Assembly: GCA_003254925.1 (NCBI GenBank)
Contig: QANZ01016320.1
Location: forward strand, 262,138-326,137
DNA length: 64,000 bases
Direction of reading: 5' to 3'
From: Chamaecrista fasciculata
Lineage: Eukaryota; Streptophyta; Magnoliopsida; Fabales; Fabaceae
Of this stretch, positions 50,301-60,762 are shown piece after piece. The notes below the pieces were generated by a model. The model worked only from the letters and a program-made list of their open reading frames with translations, was not told the DNA's origin and ran no database searches. Made by a program: the position numbers and the translations under genes. Position 1 is the first letter of the stretch. Each line of letters opens with the position of its first letter.

Positions 50301-51279
50301 TCTTTTGAGGTTTTAAGGACTATTTTGATAAAGATCATAAACTTTTGGGATTAAAGTGTAATTAAATCAGGAAAGAAATCTTATGAAAAGGAAAGGGAAA
50401 GGACTTAAGCACATAAGAGAAGACTTGTTGGGAGGTTTTTGACATTTTAACGTGGTCACAATCAGATTTGTCGTTAAATCCTAACGGAAATAAAGCACAG
50501 GGGACCAATTCGCTAACGGAGCAAACCATGGGGCACCAAACTACAAAAATTTTTCTTTTAGGGTATCAAAGTGGAATCACCCCTAATCACCCCTGTGGCA
50601 CCAAACTACAAAAATTTTTCTTTTAGGGTATCAAAAATTTGAGAATTTTGCTAATACATACTGATACAGTTTTCTACTCCTTTGGGTTTCACAGGGATTT
50701 ATATTCATCTCATCAGTGATTGATAATGAAGAAAACTTGCCTGGCACAAGGTCAGGCCTGAGCAACCTATGCAAGATAGCAACAGACACTTCAAGATTGT
50801 TGGTGATTTCAAGAGTCTCAAACCAGAAAGTGCTTCCATGGTTAGTGTCTTCGACCGGAGCCATTCGGTGTTATGACACCGTCTCCATAAGCCAGAAACT
50901 GTCACTACATCGCCATGCTAGAGTCCCCATTGTGATGCATGTGTTCCTTTGGGACACAACATTATCATCATCATCATCATCATTGGTTTCTTCCAATGCA
51001 AGTAATACAGGAAGAAGCAGAACTAGTAGTTTTGGTAGGGTACTTAATATGCCCTTATTACAACCTCATCAATTTCAAACAGCATGTGAGCCTAATAATG
51101 AGAATCAAATGCAGCCATTGTTGTTTCTTCCTGAAGCATCATCTGCTACTGCAGATTCAGGTGGAGTCATGAGGGAAGATGATGATAATGATGGATCAAT
51201 TCGCGGAATTGAGAGAGATACAGCAGGAGAACTCTCATTCAGATTCCATAACTTTTCATTGTCTAGTAATTGGGTATGA
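45018..51279 (+). CDS. Conserved plant protein with a PDZ-like stretch, unknown function
   Basis: Four exons: 45018-45510, 49037-49320, 49415-49642, 50695-51279, with GT-AG borders and closing phases, giving 529 residues. A second in-frame ATG at 45030 has the better context (ACCATGG). Residues 1-165 are serine-rich, then basic and lipid-domain-like (VRVRRRGSEPDRFAELQ, QYVLRSITDPNYVVGFLDRS). Next comes LMDGYVSYPWEKRMQELLSV, then an invariant-looking block SILVLPKASDRSASQYNDFE with DTLARANAWLHSAQASGVPL and FMNIQTESLLTKISGETAS. The PDZ-like part is GGEFSIEIKLKESDSKLGFA, ISRTEEGFIFISSVIDNEEN. Then VISRVSNQKVLPWLVSSTGA and a low-complexity tail. I recall plant homologues only as uncharacterised proteins. 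Intron 1 (3.5 kb) and intron 3 are swollen by fold-back elements. Confidence 0.9.
45585..46095. mobile_element. Worn fold-back in intron 1 of the PDZ-like gene
   Basis: Left TTATTTTGGTCCTTAAACTG and right AGACCAAAATGACCATTTAA, with further ATTTTGGTCCTTAAACT and GAGGACCAAAATG copies between. It belongs to the same type as 29628-31388. Ends and TSD are not clear. Confidence 0.55.
46387..47665. mobile_element. Near-perfect 1.28-kb palindromic element with a captured gene piece
   Basis: Left arm 46387-47004 and right arm 47049-47665 are almost identical inverse copies; only about three small differences are visible. They surround a 44-base loop. The ends are GGCCAAAGTCCTATTTTGG. The 9-bp flanks TATTTATAA (46378-46386) and TACTTATAA (47666-47674) differ at one base. 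The inner 370 bp of each arm are GC-rich and coding-like. The same frame beginning MNLPKKIQKISLSLSLS and containing MAMEVKEVEDSNDVVESKTE is open in both arms (46647-46931 plus, 47122-47406 minus). I do not recognise that protein. It lies in intron 1 of the PDZ-like gene, so the pre-mRNA would contain a hairpin of over 600 bp. Confidence 0.93.
47840..48017. mobile_element. Single arm of a GGGTAAATTAC-family fold-back
   Basis: Only the right-hand arm is present: AGGGTACCAAAGTGTCAG, then CAGGGTACCAAAGTGAAA and GGTACCAAAGTACAATTTA. No matching left arm precedes it, so it is a half element. It lies in intron 1 of the PDZ-like gene. Confidence 0.6.
48018..49036. other. Rest of intron 1 of the PDZ-like gene
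   Basis: AT-rich intron DNA with no gene or clear element, ending at the acceptor ATTCTGCAG (49028-49036). Confidence 0.6.
49809..50637. mobile_element. Fold-back element in intron 3 of the PDZ-like gene
   Basis: The left end is GGGTAAATTGTAGTTTGGTACC. Arms pair over about 370 bp (TTTAACGGCAAATCTGATTG against the inverse at 50460-50480). A centre holds a direct repeat TTTGTTTGTAGT(A/G)TACTTGAATGAAA (about 50150 and 50217). The right terminus is abnormal: CACCAAACTACAAAAATTTT with TCTTTTAGGGTATCAAA occurs twice (from 50527 and 50599) and the expected TTTACCC end is missing. It stops 57 bp before exon 4. Confidence 0.75.
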
Positions 51280-52110
51280 CATGATTGATATATATATTCA
51301 CATTTTATTGCTATTTGATACTGTACATGTAATGTAATATTCATATAAAGGGGGTTGTAGATTTTGTTTTTGTTCAAGAGAGTAAAGGAAAAAGAATTAG
51401 AATTTAGAATTTGCTTGATTTAAAATTTGAATATATTGGCTGTTGTTGGACTTTTGTGTGAGCCAGGACAGTTTTTGAGTAATTGATATATTGCAGAGAT
51501 TGAAGATGTTAGGGAATATTTGAATCTGTCCATGGATACTTATTGAGAATTCAATATAAAGTTTCCAATTGAAAACTTACCACAATCCAATTGAACACAC
51601 TTGAAAAGTGTTCGAGTTTCTTGAAGGAGTTTATTTAGATTGAATCTAGAAACATTGAATGGAATGGATGCTTATAATGATTAGGTTTGGGTTTGGGGAT
51701 TAATTTCCTTACTACTAAAATATGTCCAGATTTAAAGATATTGGTATACAACTTATATTTAAACCCTCTTAGTATTTTTGTAATTATGTTTCGTCATGGT
51801 TATTTCTCTCTATACAAGGTGAAACAATGACAAAAAAATTATCATAAAATCAAAATGTGTAGAAAAATAAATTTTATTTAAAAAAACTCATTTTTTTAAA
51901 ATTAAACCTGGAGTTGTTGGATACAGAGACATTCAAAGAATTTGGAAACAAGATTAATTTTATTTTACTTTAGTCATAAAATATAAATATATTTTTTACT
52001 TGTTCAATCCTCACTATAAAAATATTTTTTTTCAAATCTAATTTTATGTGAGTTTCATACTTTCAGAAGGTAAATCAAATAAACAAGACATATTCCTACC
52101 CAAAAACAAG
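51275..52110 (+). repeat. Duplicated block, copy A (3' flank of the PDZ-like gene)
   Basis: From the stop codon region on, the sequence recurs at 57113-57480 and 58430-58910 (for example GGGGGTTGTAGATTTTGTTT and TTGGTATACAACTTATATTT). Copy A is uninterrupted. Confidence 0.85.
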
Positions 52111-52363
52111 ATATATGTAATTAGTAAAAAAAAAGAAAACTAATAATTTAGTCCCTGAAAGATTAAAATACACATTTAGTCTCTAAATCATCAAAACGGT
52201 TTACTATTTAATTCATTAATACTTAAAACGATATACTAATTAACCCAATAAAAAAACTAACAAACATACTATTTTCAGACCTATACCTTTTAATATTTTA
52301 AAAGCTGAGTTACTAGCTCAATATCATTCAATCATCAAATTGTTAATTTACTAAAAAAAAATA

Positions 52364-52712
52364 GGCTAAAATGCACTTTTGGTCCCATAACTTTGACAGA
52401 GGTTTCATTTGGTCTCATAACTTTTTCTGTCGTAATTTTAGTCCTATAAATTTTTTTTGTTGCAATTTTGGTCTCATAACTTTTGAAAATGTCTCACTGT
52501 TGGTTCCAAGCTGATTTCCATCCATTATTTGCCGTTAAATCCACTTCACTCATATTTGTCACATCATAATTCAACTTAGTATGTCATATCATCTTTTATG
52601 ACAGAAAAATGATGAAAATCAGTTTGGGACCAAAAGGTGGGACGTTTTCACAAGTTATAGGACCAAATTGAGACATTTGCCAAAGTTATGAGACCAAAAA
52701 TACACTTTAGCC
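52364..52712. mobile_element. Fold-back element (GGCTAAA-TGCAC family)
   Basis: Left GGCTAAAATGCACTTTTGG and right inverse ending TACACTTTAGCC. The flanks AAAAAAATA (52355-52363) and CAAAAAATA (52713-52721) match at 8 of 9 bases. Its arms match the 35859 and 57961 elements. Non-coding. Confidence 0.8.
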
Positions 52713-52949
52713 CAAAAAATATTATTTTCGAATGACTGCGTTGGAGGGTGACAAACAAATGAAATGACAAGTCACACAACTGTCTCAGACCAAAAAAAAA
52801 AAGTCACAAAACTGTCTATTTCACTAGCCCAATCGAAAAATAATTCAAAATCCAGTGAACAATAAACTAACCTCTAATTGGCTCTTTAGTAGTACCAGAG
52901 ATCGCAATCCGTGCCACACTTTCAAGAAGCACTTCAGCCGTCGATCAAT

Positions 52950-53487
52950 ATACCCATCGACGGTCCACAATGCTCCATACTTCTGATTCTCCATAAAAAC
53001 ATCTCAACATTTTTCCCGCCTTGGAAGTTTCATTTTCGTCTTCCTTATATATACCACCCCAAACTTCACCTTCTTCTCCATCCATTATTGCCTACAGATT
53101 CACAGAAATTTCATAATTCAAATTCCAAGTTTGTTATATGTTAGCGATAAGAGAGTTATGCTTAACTGTGTGAGTTAGGATTGTTGTGCTGCTTCACCAA
53201 GTTTGTTTGTTATTTGTTAGTATAGTTTAGAGTAGTTTATACCATTTGAATTATTTTAGCAGTTTATTACAGGTTCTATAAATAATTCTGCATTAGATTG
53301 AGTTGATTCCAATGAGAGAGGAAGATTTATTTATAGAACCTGTAAGCTGTACTAACAAATATTAAAGAAATATAGTAATGTAGCACAACAGTCCTAATTG
53401 ACATTGTTAAGCTTAACTTTCTTACCAGTTAGCCGAAGTGGGCGCTGGCGATTGGAGGAGTGAAGAAGCCTCACCGATTCCGGCCAC
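52950..53487 (+). pseudogene. Broken histone H3 copy
   Basis: Positions 52961-53128 match the promoter and leader of the intact H3 gene (AATGCTCCATACTTCTGATT, TTTCATTTTCGTCTTCCTTA, CTACAGATTCACAGAAATTT). The homology breaks just before the place of the start codon. A 303-bp insertion (53130-53432) follows. Positions 53436-53487 then match H3 codons for about residues 28-43 (GGAGGAGTGAAGAAGCCTCA then CCGATTCCGGCCA). The N-terminal tail codons and everything after residue 43 are missing. It cannot encode a histone. Confidence 0.88.
53130..53432. mobile_element. Inverted-repeat insertion inside the H3 pseudogene
   Basis: The outer parts are inverse copies: TTATGCTTAACTGTGTGAGT then GGATTGTTGTGCT near 53146, against AGCACAACAGTCC then TGTTAAGCTTAA near 53380-53418. 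The inner parts also pair (ACAGGTTCTATAAATAATTC near 53269 against TTATTTATAGAACCTGTA at 53325-53342). It looks like two LTR-type ends in inverse orientation. No coding. Confidence 0.65.
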
Positions 53488-55264
53488 AAAATTAGGGACC
53501 AAAATGAATAAATTGAAAATTTGATATGAATAACATGCAACATGATTCAACTCCAAAAATCATTAAGAATCAATGGCTCTTATATCAATTGATGGAAATA
53601 AATTCAAGATGTGAGAGATAAAATCACTAATTTGAAGTTAACATTGATTTTGTGTTAAGCTAAGATTTTCTAGTCACAATATCCAAAGAGTTGCTCAAGA
53701 CAGAGTATACAAATTTGGAGATGAAAGCAACTTTGTTCCAAATTTGTATAATCCATCTTGAGCAACTTTTTGATCTTGTGGTTGAAGATCTTAGTTTAAT
53801 ACAAGATCAATATTAATCTTAGATTAGTAATTTCATCTTTCACATCTTGAATTTATTTCCATTGGTATCAGAGCCCTTGGTTCTTGTTGTTGATAATTTC
53901 TGGAGTTGAATCATGTTGCATGTTGTTCATATTAGATTTTTTATTTATTCATTTTGGTCTCTGAATTTGTTGATTCTTTTTTGTTTTCAAAATTTGATTT
54001 TTGGGCTTTGTTCATATGGTTATTACAAACATATAACATGCAAAATCGAAAACCCATTTGCCCTAAGGTTTTTCGAATTTTGAAGTCTCAGATCCAGCTT
54101 TGTTTGAGTTCATTTCGATAAATCAATTAATGGGTTGTCTTTTTCGGCAACTGGAGATCATTTTGACTTTGAGCAAAGAAATTTGAGAAAAACAACTGCT
54201 TTTTTGGAGATTCGAAAATGGGTCACAAGTTTGAATTTCGAGAAATTTTGTCGTCTCGATTCGTTTTCGTTTTAAACGCGTTTTGAAAATCTGATTGCAC
54301 AGATCTCTTCTCCTCCATGACGGGAAAGGCATTTTTCCGGCGGGTTCATTGCCGGGTCCGTTTGGTTCATTGGTCGGGGTCACTCGACCCGCTAGAGGAA
54401 GGAGATGAAGCTTTTGCGTTTTTGGTCCCCTCATTTTTGCTATCTTTGCACTTTGGTCCTTTGCATTAGTAAATATTTTGCAAAATTTGAATTAAGCATG
54501 GCAGTTCGTACTTGGCCTCTTGATTTTCTTTGGAAATTTATTTTCCTATTATTCTTGGGGCATTAAAATATTATTTATTTTCCTCTTTGTTAAGAGAGAA
54601 GATTGTTCAATTTCAGATACTTGTATGTTAATTTGTGGTGCATGCTCGTTTGTATCTTGTCAGCATTGTGATTTGTTTATAATGTTTTTGGGGACTGTTG
54701 TATCCTATTAATATGGAGACGATGAATTCATTTTGTGTTTATCCCCTCTTTGTTCTTCAAATTTTGATATATATATATATATATATATGTGTGTTTTCAC
54801 ATTTTTATAAAGTTGCATAAGCTGAATATGTGAGGAAAATTTGGTGTTGTAATTATGTTTTAGAGACATAATTAATATTTCTCATTTGCTAATGGCCAAA
54901 TTAGCTTTTGGTTTTAGCAACTTTCATGAAGTTGCATAGGCTGATTCTATGAAGGAAAATCTTGTGTGATCATTATGTTTTTTTAGACATAATTAAATTT
55001 TCCTCTTTGTTATTGGCCATATCAGCTTCTGTTTCTAAGCAACTTTTGTGGTGAAAACTTCGATTTGGGCTAATTATGATGTTTGGTTTGAGTCCCTAAA
55101 TATGTATTTGATAAGTTTAAATGATTATTTAGCTATGAGGGATCCTGTGCCAACAAATGTGTGTAACCATTTTGATACTGCTGACAAAACTTATTATAAA
55201 TTTTGGTTTCAGCATTTTTCGGACCTCTTGGTTAATCTCTCGGTCCAGTGGGAGTCTGAGTAAA

Positions 55265-55750
55265 CGTTTATTGGACTTTTTGGATTTTCTCCAATTCTGG
55301 TTTGTTGTAACTTAGTTATATTTATTGGATTTAGTCCAATTTGGCCCTTATTAGCGTCTAAAGTAACTTTGTTACATGGTTGGATTTGGTCCACTTTTGG
55401 CCCTTACATGTATCTGAAGTAACTTTGTTACATTTGTTGGATTTAGTCCAATTTGGCCTTCAAGAAACATCTGAGGTAATTTTGTTACATTTATTGGATT
55501 TAGTCTAATTTGGCCTTTAAGAGGCATTTGGGTAACTTCATTACAATTGTTGGATTCACTCCATTTTTGGCATTAGAAAGGCATTTGGTGCAGTTTAGTT
55601 GTATTTATAAGATTCAGTCCAATCTTCGCCTTTGAAAGGCTATTAGAATAATTTAATTATGTTTGTTGAGTTCAATTCAACTTTGGCTTGAAAAGGCATT
55701 TGATGTAATTCAGTTGTATCTATTGGATTTAGTCCAACTTTGAGATCCAA
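55265..55750 (+). repeat. Tandem array of ~58-bp units
   Basis: Eight or nine imperfect units of the form TTGGATTTAGTCCAATTTGG, then about 18 bases containing GGCAT or ATCTGA, then GTAACTTTGTTACATTTA. Copies begin near 55324, 55380, 55437, 55494, 55549, 55605, 55665 and 55722. Each unit contains the palindrome GTAACTTTGTTAC. Confidence 0.85.
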
Positions 55751-56230
55751 TTTTGTTTAGTTGGTGAAAAACATTGTTTTCCCTATCGGATTCAATGTCT
55801 TGTATTTTCTCACAACTAAATTTCGTTGTTGCTTGAATCTAGTTTTGTTCAAATTTTGAATTTGATATCTTGTTTATCAGACTCATTTGGTTCACATCGC
55901 TTGTGGAGTCTTAAAATTATGTGACTCGTATGGCTCTTGTTAAATTTTGTGGTGGCCTTAGTCTAGTGAGAGTTTGAGCTAAGTCTTTATAGACTTTTTT
56001 TTTCGTTCTATGACATTTTAATGTCATTTCGTACTATATATCTTATTCAGATGCTGAAACCATTTTGTGGTGATATTTGTATCACTTGTTTCCCTATCGG
56101 ATTCAGTGATTTGTTTTGTGTATATCACTTGCTTCTCTATCGAATTCAATGATCTGTGAGTATGGTTTCATTTGTTATACACATTGGTGTATTTTGTGAT
56201 AATTAATTATTTAGTTCAGTGTTTTGTTGA

Positions 56231-56512
56231 TTAATATGTTAATAGATTAATGCTATCCGAGTGGGAAATTGTTAAAATTTTTGTGTGGAATAGCATTAAT
56301 CTATTGTAAGATTAATATTTGTATTTACTGATAAGTAATTAATTTATCGTAAGTCCGAATAAGAATAGATTGTTGATTAATCTATTAATAGATTAATGTT
56401 ATTCAAGTGGGAAATTGTTGCAATTTTGTGTGGATTAGCATTAATCTATTTTAAGATTAATATTTGTGTTTACCGATAAGTAATTAATTTATCGTAAGTC
56501 TGAATAATAATG
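56231..56512 (+). repeat. Direct duplication at the probable start of the 3' LTR
   Basis: Two copies of about 140 bp, each running from TAATAGATTAATG through a purine stretch GTGGGAAATTGTT and GCATTAATCTATT to AATTAATTTATCGTAAGTC. The purine stretch followed by TGTT would fit a polypurine tract and LTR start, here duplicated. Confidence 0.75.
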
Positions 56513-57112
56513 AATTGGGCTCACATTACTTGAGGTAATCCGTGATGGGTTGGATTATCTACAAGCCTTCTAAGACTGGGCTAAGAAACCCAAGCTACGT
56601 CCGAAGAATATTAGTAATTATCCCATTAATTTACTAATATATATATATAAATTGTTTATTAAAGAGATTATTTTGTAATTATGTTTAAGGACCATTTTGT
56701 AATATTCACTAATTAATTAATTAGTGGATATTTTGGATATATATGTACCAAAGTTGTTTTCACAAAATTATGGTCCCATTCTTGTCAAACTTTGGTCCCT
56801 TTGTATACTTTATCTTGGCTTACTCTTTGAATCTTGTGACTTAAAGATCTTAGCCTCATACAAGATCAATGTTAATTCTAGACTATTAATTAGTTTGTCT
56901 TAAACTAATAGAAATATAAGATAAAAAGACTAAATTATCCCTATTTATTGTCTCCACTAAAAACAACTTGAAAAGTCTAAGAGAGAATAAATAAGAGTAA
57001 AACTGTAAAAGAATTATTAATGCTTTCTTATTTTATAAAATAGAAGATATTTTGAACAAAAAGAATTCTTTAAATTTCAGCGGATATTGTAAATAGAGGG
57101 AGTAACGGGGTA

Positions 57113-58910
57113 TGAATGATGACATGATTGATATATATTCACATTTTATTGCTATTTGATAGTGTGCTTGTAATGTAATATTCATATAAAGGGGGTTGTA
57201 GATTTTGTTTTTGTTCAAGAGAGTAAAGGAAAAAGAATTAGAATTTAGAATTGCTTAATTTAAAATTTGAATATATTGGCTGTTGTTGGGCTTTTTTGTG
57301 TGAGACAGGATGGTTTGAGTAATTGATATATTGCAGAGATTGAAGATGTTAGGGAATATTTGAATATGTCCATGGATTCTTATTGAGAATTGAATATAAA
57401 GTTTCCAATAGAAAACTTACCTCAATCCAATTGAACTCACTTGAAAGTGTTCGATTTTCTTGAAGGAGTTTATTTAAATTGTGTTCTCTCATGTACGTGT
57501 AAATTTACTATAGTTATGCCATTGGCATTGATGTTATTGTTTGCTTTTATTGGTATCCGAAATTAAAGGGTATATAATGCTTATATTCTATGAGTATTTG
57601 TAATATATATTTTTTGGGCAAAAGTATTACTAGTGCCTCCAAATTGTAGGGTAGTTTCACTTGTATTCCTAAATTTCTTTTATTTGTCAAATATATTATC
57701 AAATTTTCACATTACTAAAAATGATGATGTGGGGAGAGACTTTTCTTTTCTTCTTTACTTATTAATTGTATCTCTAAAGTTTCACGTTCATGTCAAATTT
57801 ACTCCAAAATTTTAATATTTTGTATCAATTGTACCTTTAAATATGTTGATGACAACATGATGTCAATATTCTTTGTTAAGGAATTAGACATAGATAAGCA
57901 TTTGAGTATAATTGAGTTAAATGTGAAAATTTGGAGGTATTATTGTTTAAAAAAATATTTGGCTAAAGTGCACTTTTGGTCTCATAACTTTGACAAAAGT
58001 CTCAATTTGGCCCCATAACTTTTTTTGTTACAATTTTGATCCCATAACTTCTGAAAACGTCCCACTGTTGATCCCAAGTTGATTTCCATTCATTTCATAG
58101 CTTCACCCATATTTGTCACGTCATCATCCAACTCATTATGACATATCATCTTTAACGGCAAAGAATGGATGGAAATCAATTTGGGACCAACGGTGAGACG
58201 TTTCTAAAAGTTATGAAACCAAAATTGCAACAAAAAAAGTTATGGGACCAAATTGAGACCTTTGCCTAAGTTATGAGACCAAAATTGCAATAAAAGAAGT
58301 TATGAGACTGAATTGAGACATTTGCCAATGTTATAGGACCAAAAGTGCACTTTAACCAAAATATTTTACAGGTATAATTGAAACTTATTGGATAATTTAA
58401 GGACGTCGGATATATATGCATTTGTCTATTTCTTGTGAATGATTAGATTTGGGTTTGGGGATTAATTTTTTTACCACTAAAATTCATGTCCAAATTTAAA
58501 GGTATTGGTATACAACTTATATTTAAACCCTCAAATTTTGTATTTTTGCAATTATGTTTCGTCATGTTTTTTTTTTCTCTATATTTATATACTAGGTGAA
58601 ACAATGACAAAAAAAATGTTATAATTGTATTAACATTTTAAAAAATTAGCATAAGAATAAAATGTGTAGCTTCAAAATAAATTCTATTTAAAAAAACTAA
58701 TTTTTTCAAATTGAACCTGGACATGGATACAGAGAAATTCAAAGAATTTGGGAAGGAGATGAATTTTATTTTACTTTTGTCATAAAATATATATTTTTTA
58801 CTTGCTCAATTCTCACTATAAAAATAATTTTCTTCAAATCTAATTTTAGGTGAGATTCAAACTTTCAAAAGGCAAATCAAATAAACAAGAAATATTCCTT
58901 CCAATTACTA
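57113..58910 (+). repeat. Duplicated block, copy B, interrupted
   Basis: Positions 57113-57480 and 58430-58910 match copy A at 51275-51650 and 51680-52110 in the same order. The interruption 57481-58430 holds worn fold-back DNA (57620-57960) and the element 57961-58357. The match starts at the stop codon region of the PDZ-like gene; no coding part of that gene is present here. A Stowaway-like end (AGAGGGAGTAAC) lies just before, at about 57095. Confidence 0.85.
57961..58357. mobile_element. Fold-back element with exact 9-bp TSD (GGCTAAAGTGCAC family)
   Basis: The ends are GGCTAAAGTGCACTTTTGG and CCAAAAGTGCACTTTAACC. TSD AAAATATTT is exact at 57952-57960 and 58358-58366. It has no captured loop sequence, unlike its relative at 35859. 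The right arm has an extra tandem unit. Confidence 0.9.
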
Positions 58911-59091
58911 ATCTATCCCTACTTATACAACTATAATTATCTATACTTTAATACAAATATAAAAAAGAGAACTAGACAAAATAGTAATTTTACATACCCT
59001 CATTTATTACACTTATAATTTTCTCTCTCCATTTATCATTTCTCATCATTTTTTTTCTTTTCCACTCACACACACCTCTCTCTCACACACA

Positions 59092-59092
<1 letters not shown>

Positions 59093-59178
<86 letters not shown>
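59093..59178. repeat. Compound (TC)n(AC)n microsatellite
   Basis: About 20 TC units are followed directly by about 20 AC units with one interruption. Confidence 0.95.
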
Positions 59179-59182
<4 letters not shown>

Positions 59183-59329
59183 TATTAGTCCCAATATCCC
59201 TCTATTTTTTTTGAGTAAAATATACAAATAAATCCCTAAATTATTTTTTTTGAGTTACAATCTTCTTCAATTTTCATTACTGCATTTTTTTTTAAAAAAA
59301 AGAAAAAAATTAATTATCTTCACTTTTAT

Positions 59330-60015
59330 AAGAGTTTTGGTCCTCAAACTATGAACTCAGTTTCCTTGGCCCCTAAAACTATTTTTTGTTTAGTTTTTTT
59401 CCTCAAACAATGCAATTAGTTTCATTTTGGTCCTCAAACTATTTTTTGTTCTATATTTGTACGTGTCCCAAATCATCTGATGATTATACCCTGTGAATAA
59501 TGGAGAAATAACGATTATTTCTTGGTTGGGAAAATACACAAGTTTCCACGTGTCTGTTATTTTTTTGGTTCGAATCATGGTTAGCTTGAAAATTGCAATG
59601 TTGTTTTGTTTTTTTTTTGTCCCAATGTTCTTCTATTTGTTTGAGTAAAATATATATACAATCTAGTCTAGAAGAAAGTAAGGACCGATTGTATATATAT
59701 ATTCATTTTTGTTGGACCGATTGTTCTTCTATCTTTTTACTATTGGTTATATATCTTNCAAAATACAAAATGGCCCACGTGTATGTACAGGCTTGAATCA
59801 TTGGATTCAAAAATAAAGGGTTAAAGGGTTAATTTGGTCCTAAATATTTGCCCTAATGTTCATTTTGGTCCACTATTAATCATTTTGCTAACATTTAGGA
59901 CCAATTTGAACATTTATTAAAATAATGGACCAAAATGAATATTAGGCCATACATTTAGGACCAAAATGAACCTTTCACCACACATTTTATTACAATTTAG
60001 TGTTGTTTTGTAATT
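59330..60015. mobile_element. Worn fold-back DNA of the TTTGGTCCTCAAACTA type
   Basis: Repeats of TTTTGGTCCTCAAACTAT (59336, 59428, 60022) and two short inverse copies around 59832-59975 (TTAATTTGGTCCTAAATATT against GGACCAAAATGAACC). I cannot separate individual elements. No gene here. Confidence 0.45.
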
Positions 60016-60430
60016 TTCTATTTGGTCCTCAAACTATTATTTGTTATTTTTTTGTCGTTGAATTTCATAAATAGACCCCATGATTAATGATTGGGGTTTT
60101 CTACAAGGCCCGAGTTATCATTTACACATGTTAGAGATTGATTAATTGGAACAGTTCGAATTTATGGACCAAATTGTATGTCAAAAAATAATTCCAATAT
60201 TATTTTCATTTTGGCTCATAATCTCATCCACTTGGATTTGGATTGACCCCTAACCCTCAATCCAAAATTTTCTCATCCTCACAATTTCCAATACCATATC
60301 ACACTTCCCAATATCATCTCATCTCAATATTATTTCAATCAAAACACAACCAAACACCACAACCAAACACCTATCATCTCATCTCATTATCTTCATCTCA
60401 TCTCATTATTTCCTACTGATACATCACTAT

Positions 60431-60762
60431 TTGGGCGTACGCCTAAACGGCCCTCGCACCGGGCCTCTTCTCCCCTCCGCGCCTTGCGAGACGCCCTCGA
60501 GTCAATCGGGCGCCCTAAACACACTTAGGGGCGGTCATGGTCCATCCTGGGTCTTGGCGCCCGTCCCCCAAAATGACACGTGGCCATCCACGATCACCCT
60601 GCTCCGCAATCCACGCTACGGGAGATCGTGGGCTGCGAACCAGCTCACCCACGATCTCCAGTCTCTAGGCGCCCGCCTAGAAACACAACGCGCAATCACC
60701 CACGATTGCCTTGCTCCGCAAATCTCGGCCTCCACCATCTTCGCTGGTGGAGATCGTGTCCA
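60431..60762. other. GC-rich segment ending in an assembly gap
   Basis: Abrupt change from AT-rich to clearly GC-rich DNA. It repeats CCACGATC and CTCCGCAA phrases (60585, 60645, 60700, 60712) and GGCGCCC. Short inverse matches (GGAGATCGTG against CACGATCTCC) suggest part of another fold-back or transposon interior. The open frames here run only because of Ns and base composition; I do not call a gene. Confidence 0.5.

Larger units (their letters stand above)
53496..56920 (+). mobile_element. Non-coding LTR-retrotransposon remnant with a palindromic 5' end
   Basis: A primer-binding site TGGTATCAGAGCCC at 53863-53876 follows an LTR end (TTTATTTCCA). LTR-like sequence recurs near 56414-56900 (CTTGTGACTTAAAGATCTTA and ATACAAGATCAATGTTAATT against the 53777-53825 stretch). 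Left of it, 53496-53700 is the inverse of 53750-53960, including a degenerate inverse primer site at 53575-53587; two element ends thus stand head to head. The interior has no pol; it holds a tandem array (55265-55750). The right border is approximate. Confidence 0.6.

Noticed and set aside
55048..55263. Small gene of 71 codons
   Set aside because: It lies inside the retroelement remnant and has no partner exons; at most a relic of a gag-like frame.
55265..55750. CRISPR array or centromeric satellite
   Set aside because: The units are contiguous and diverged without spacers, few in number, and lie inside a retroelement remnant.
59540..59600. tRNA gene suggested by GGTTCGAATC
   Set aside because: No A-box, acceptor stem or clover-leaf can be formed around this B-box-like sequence.
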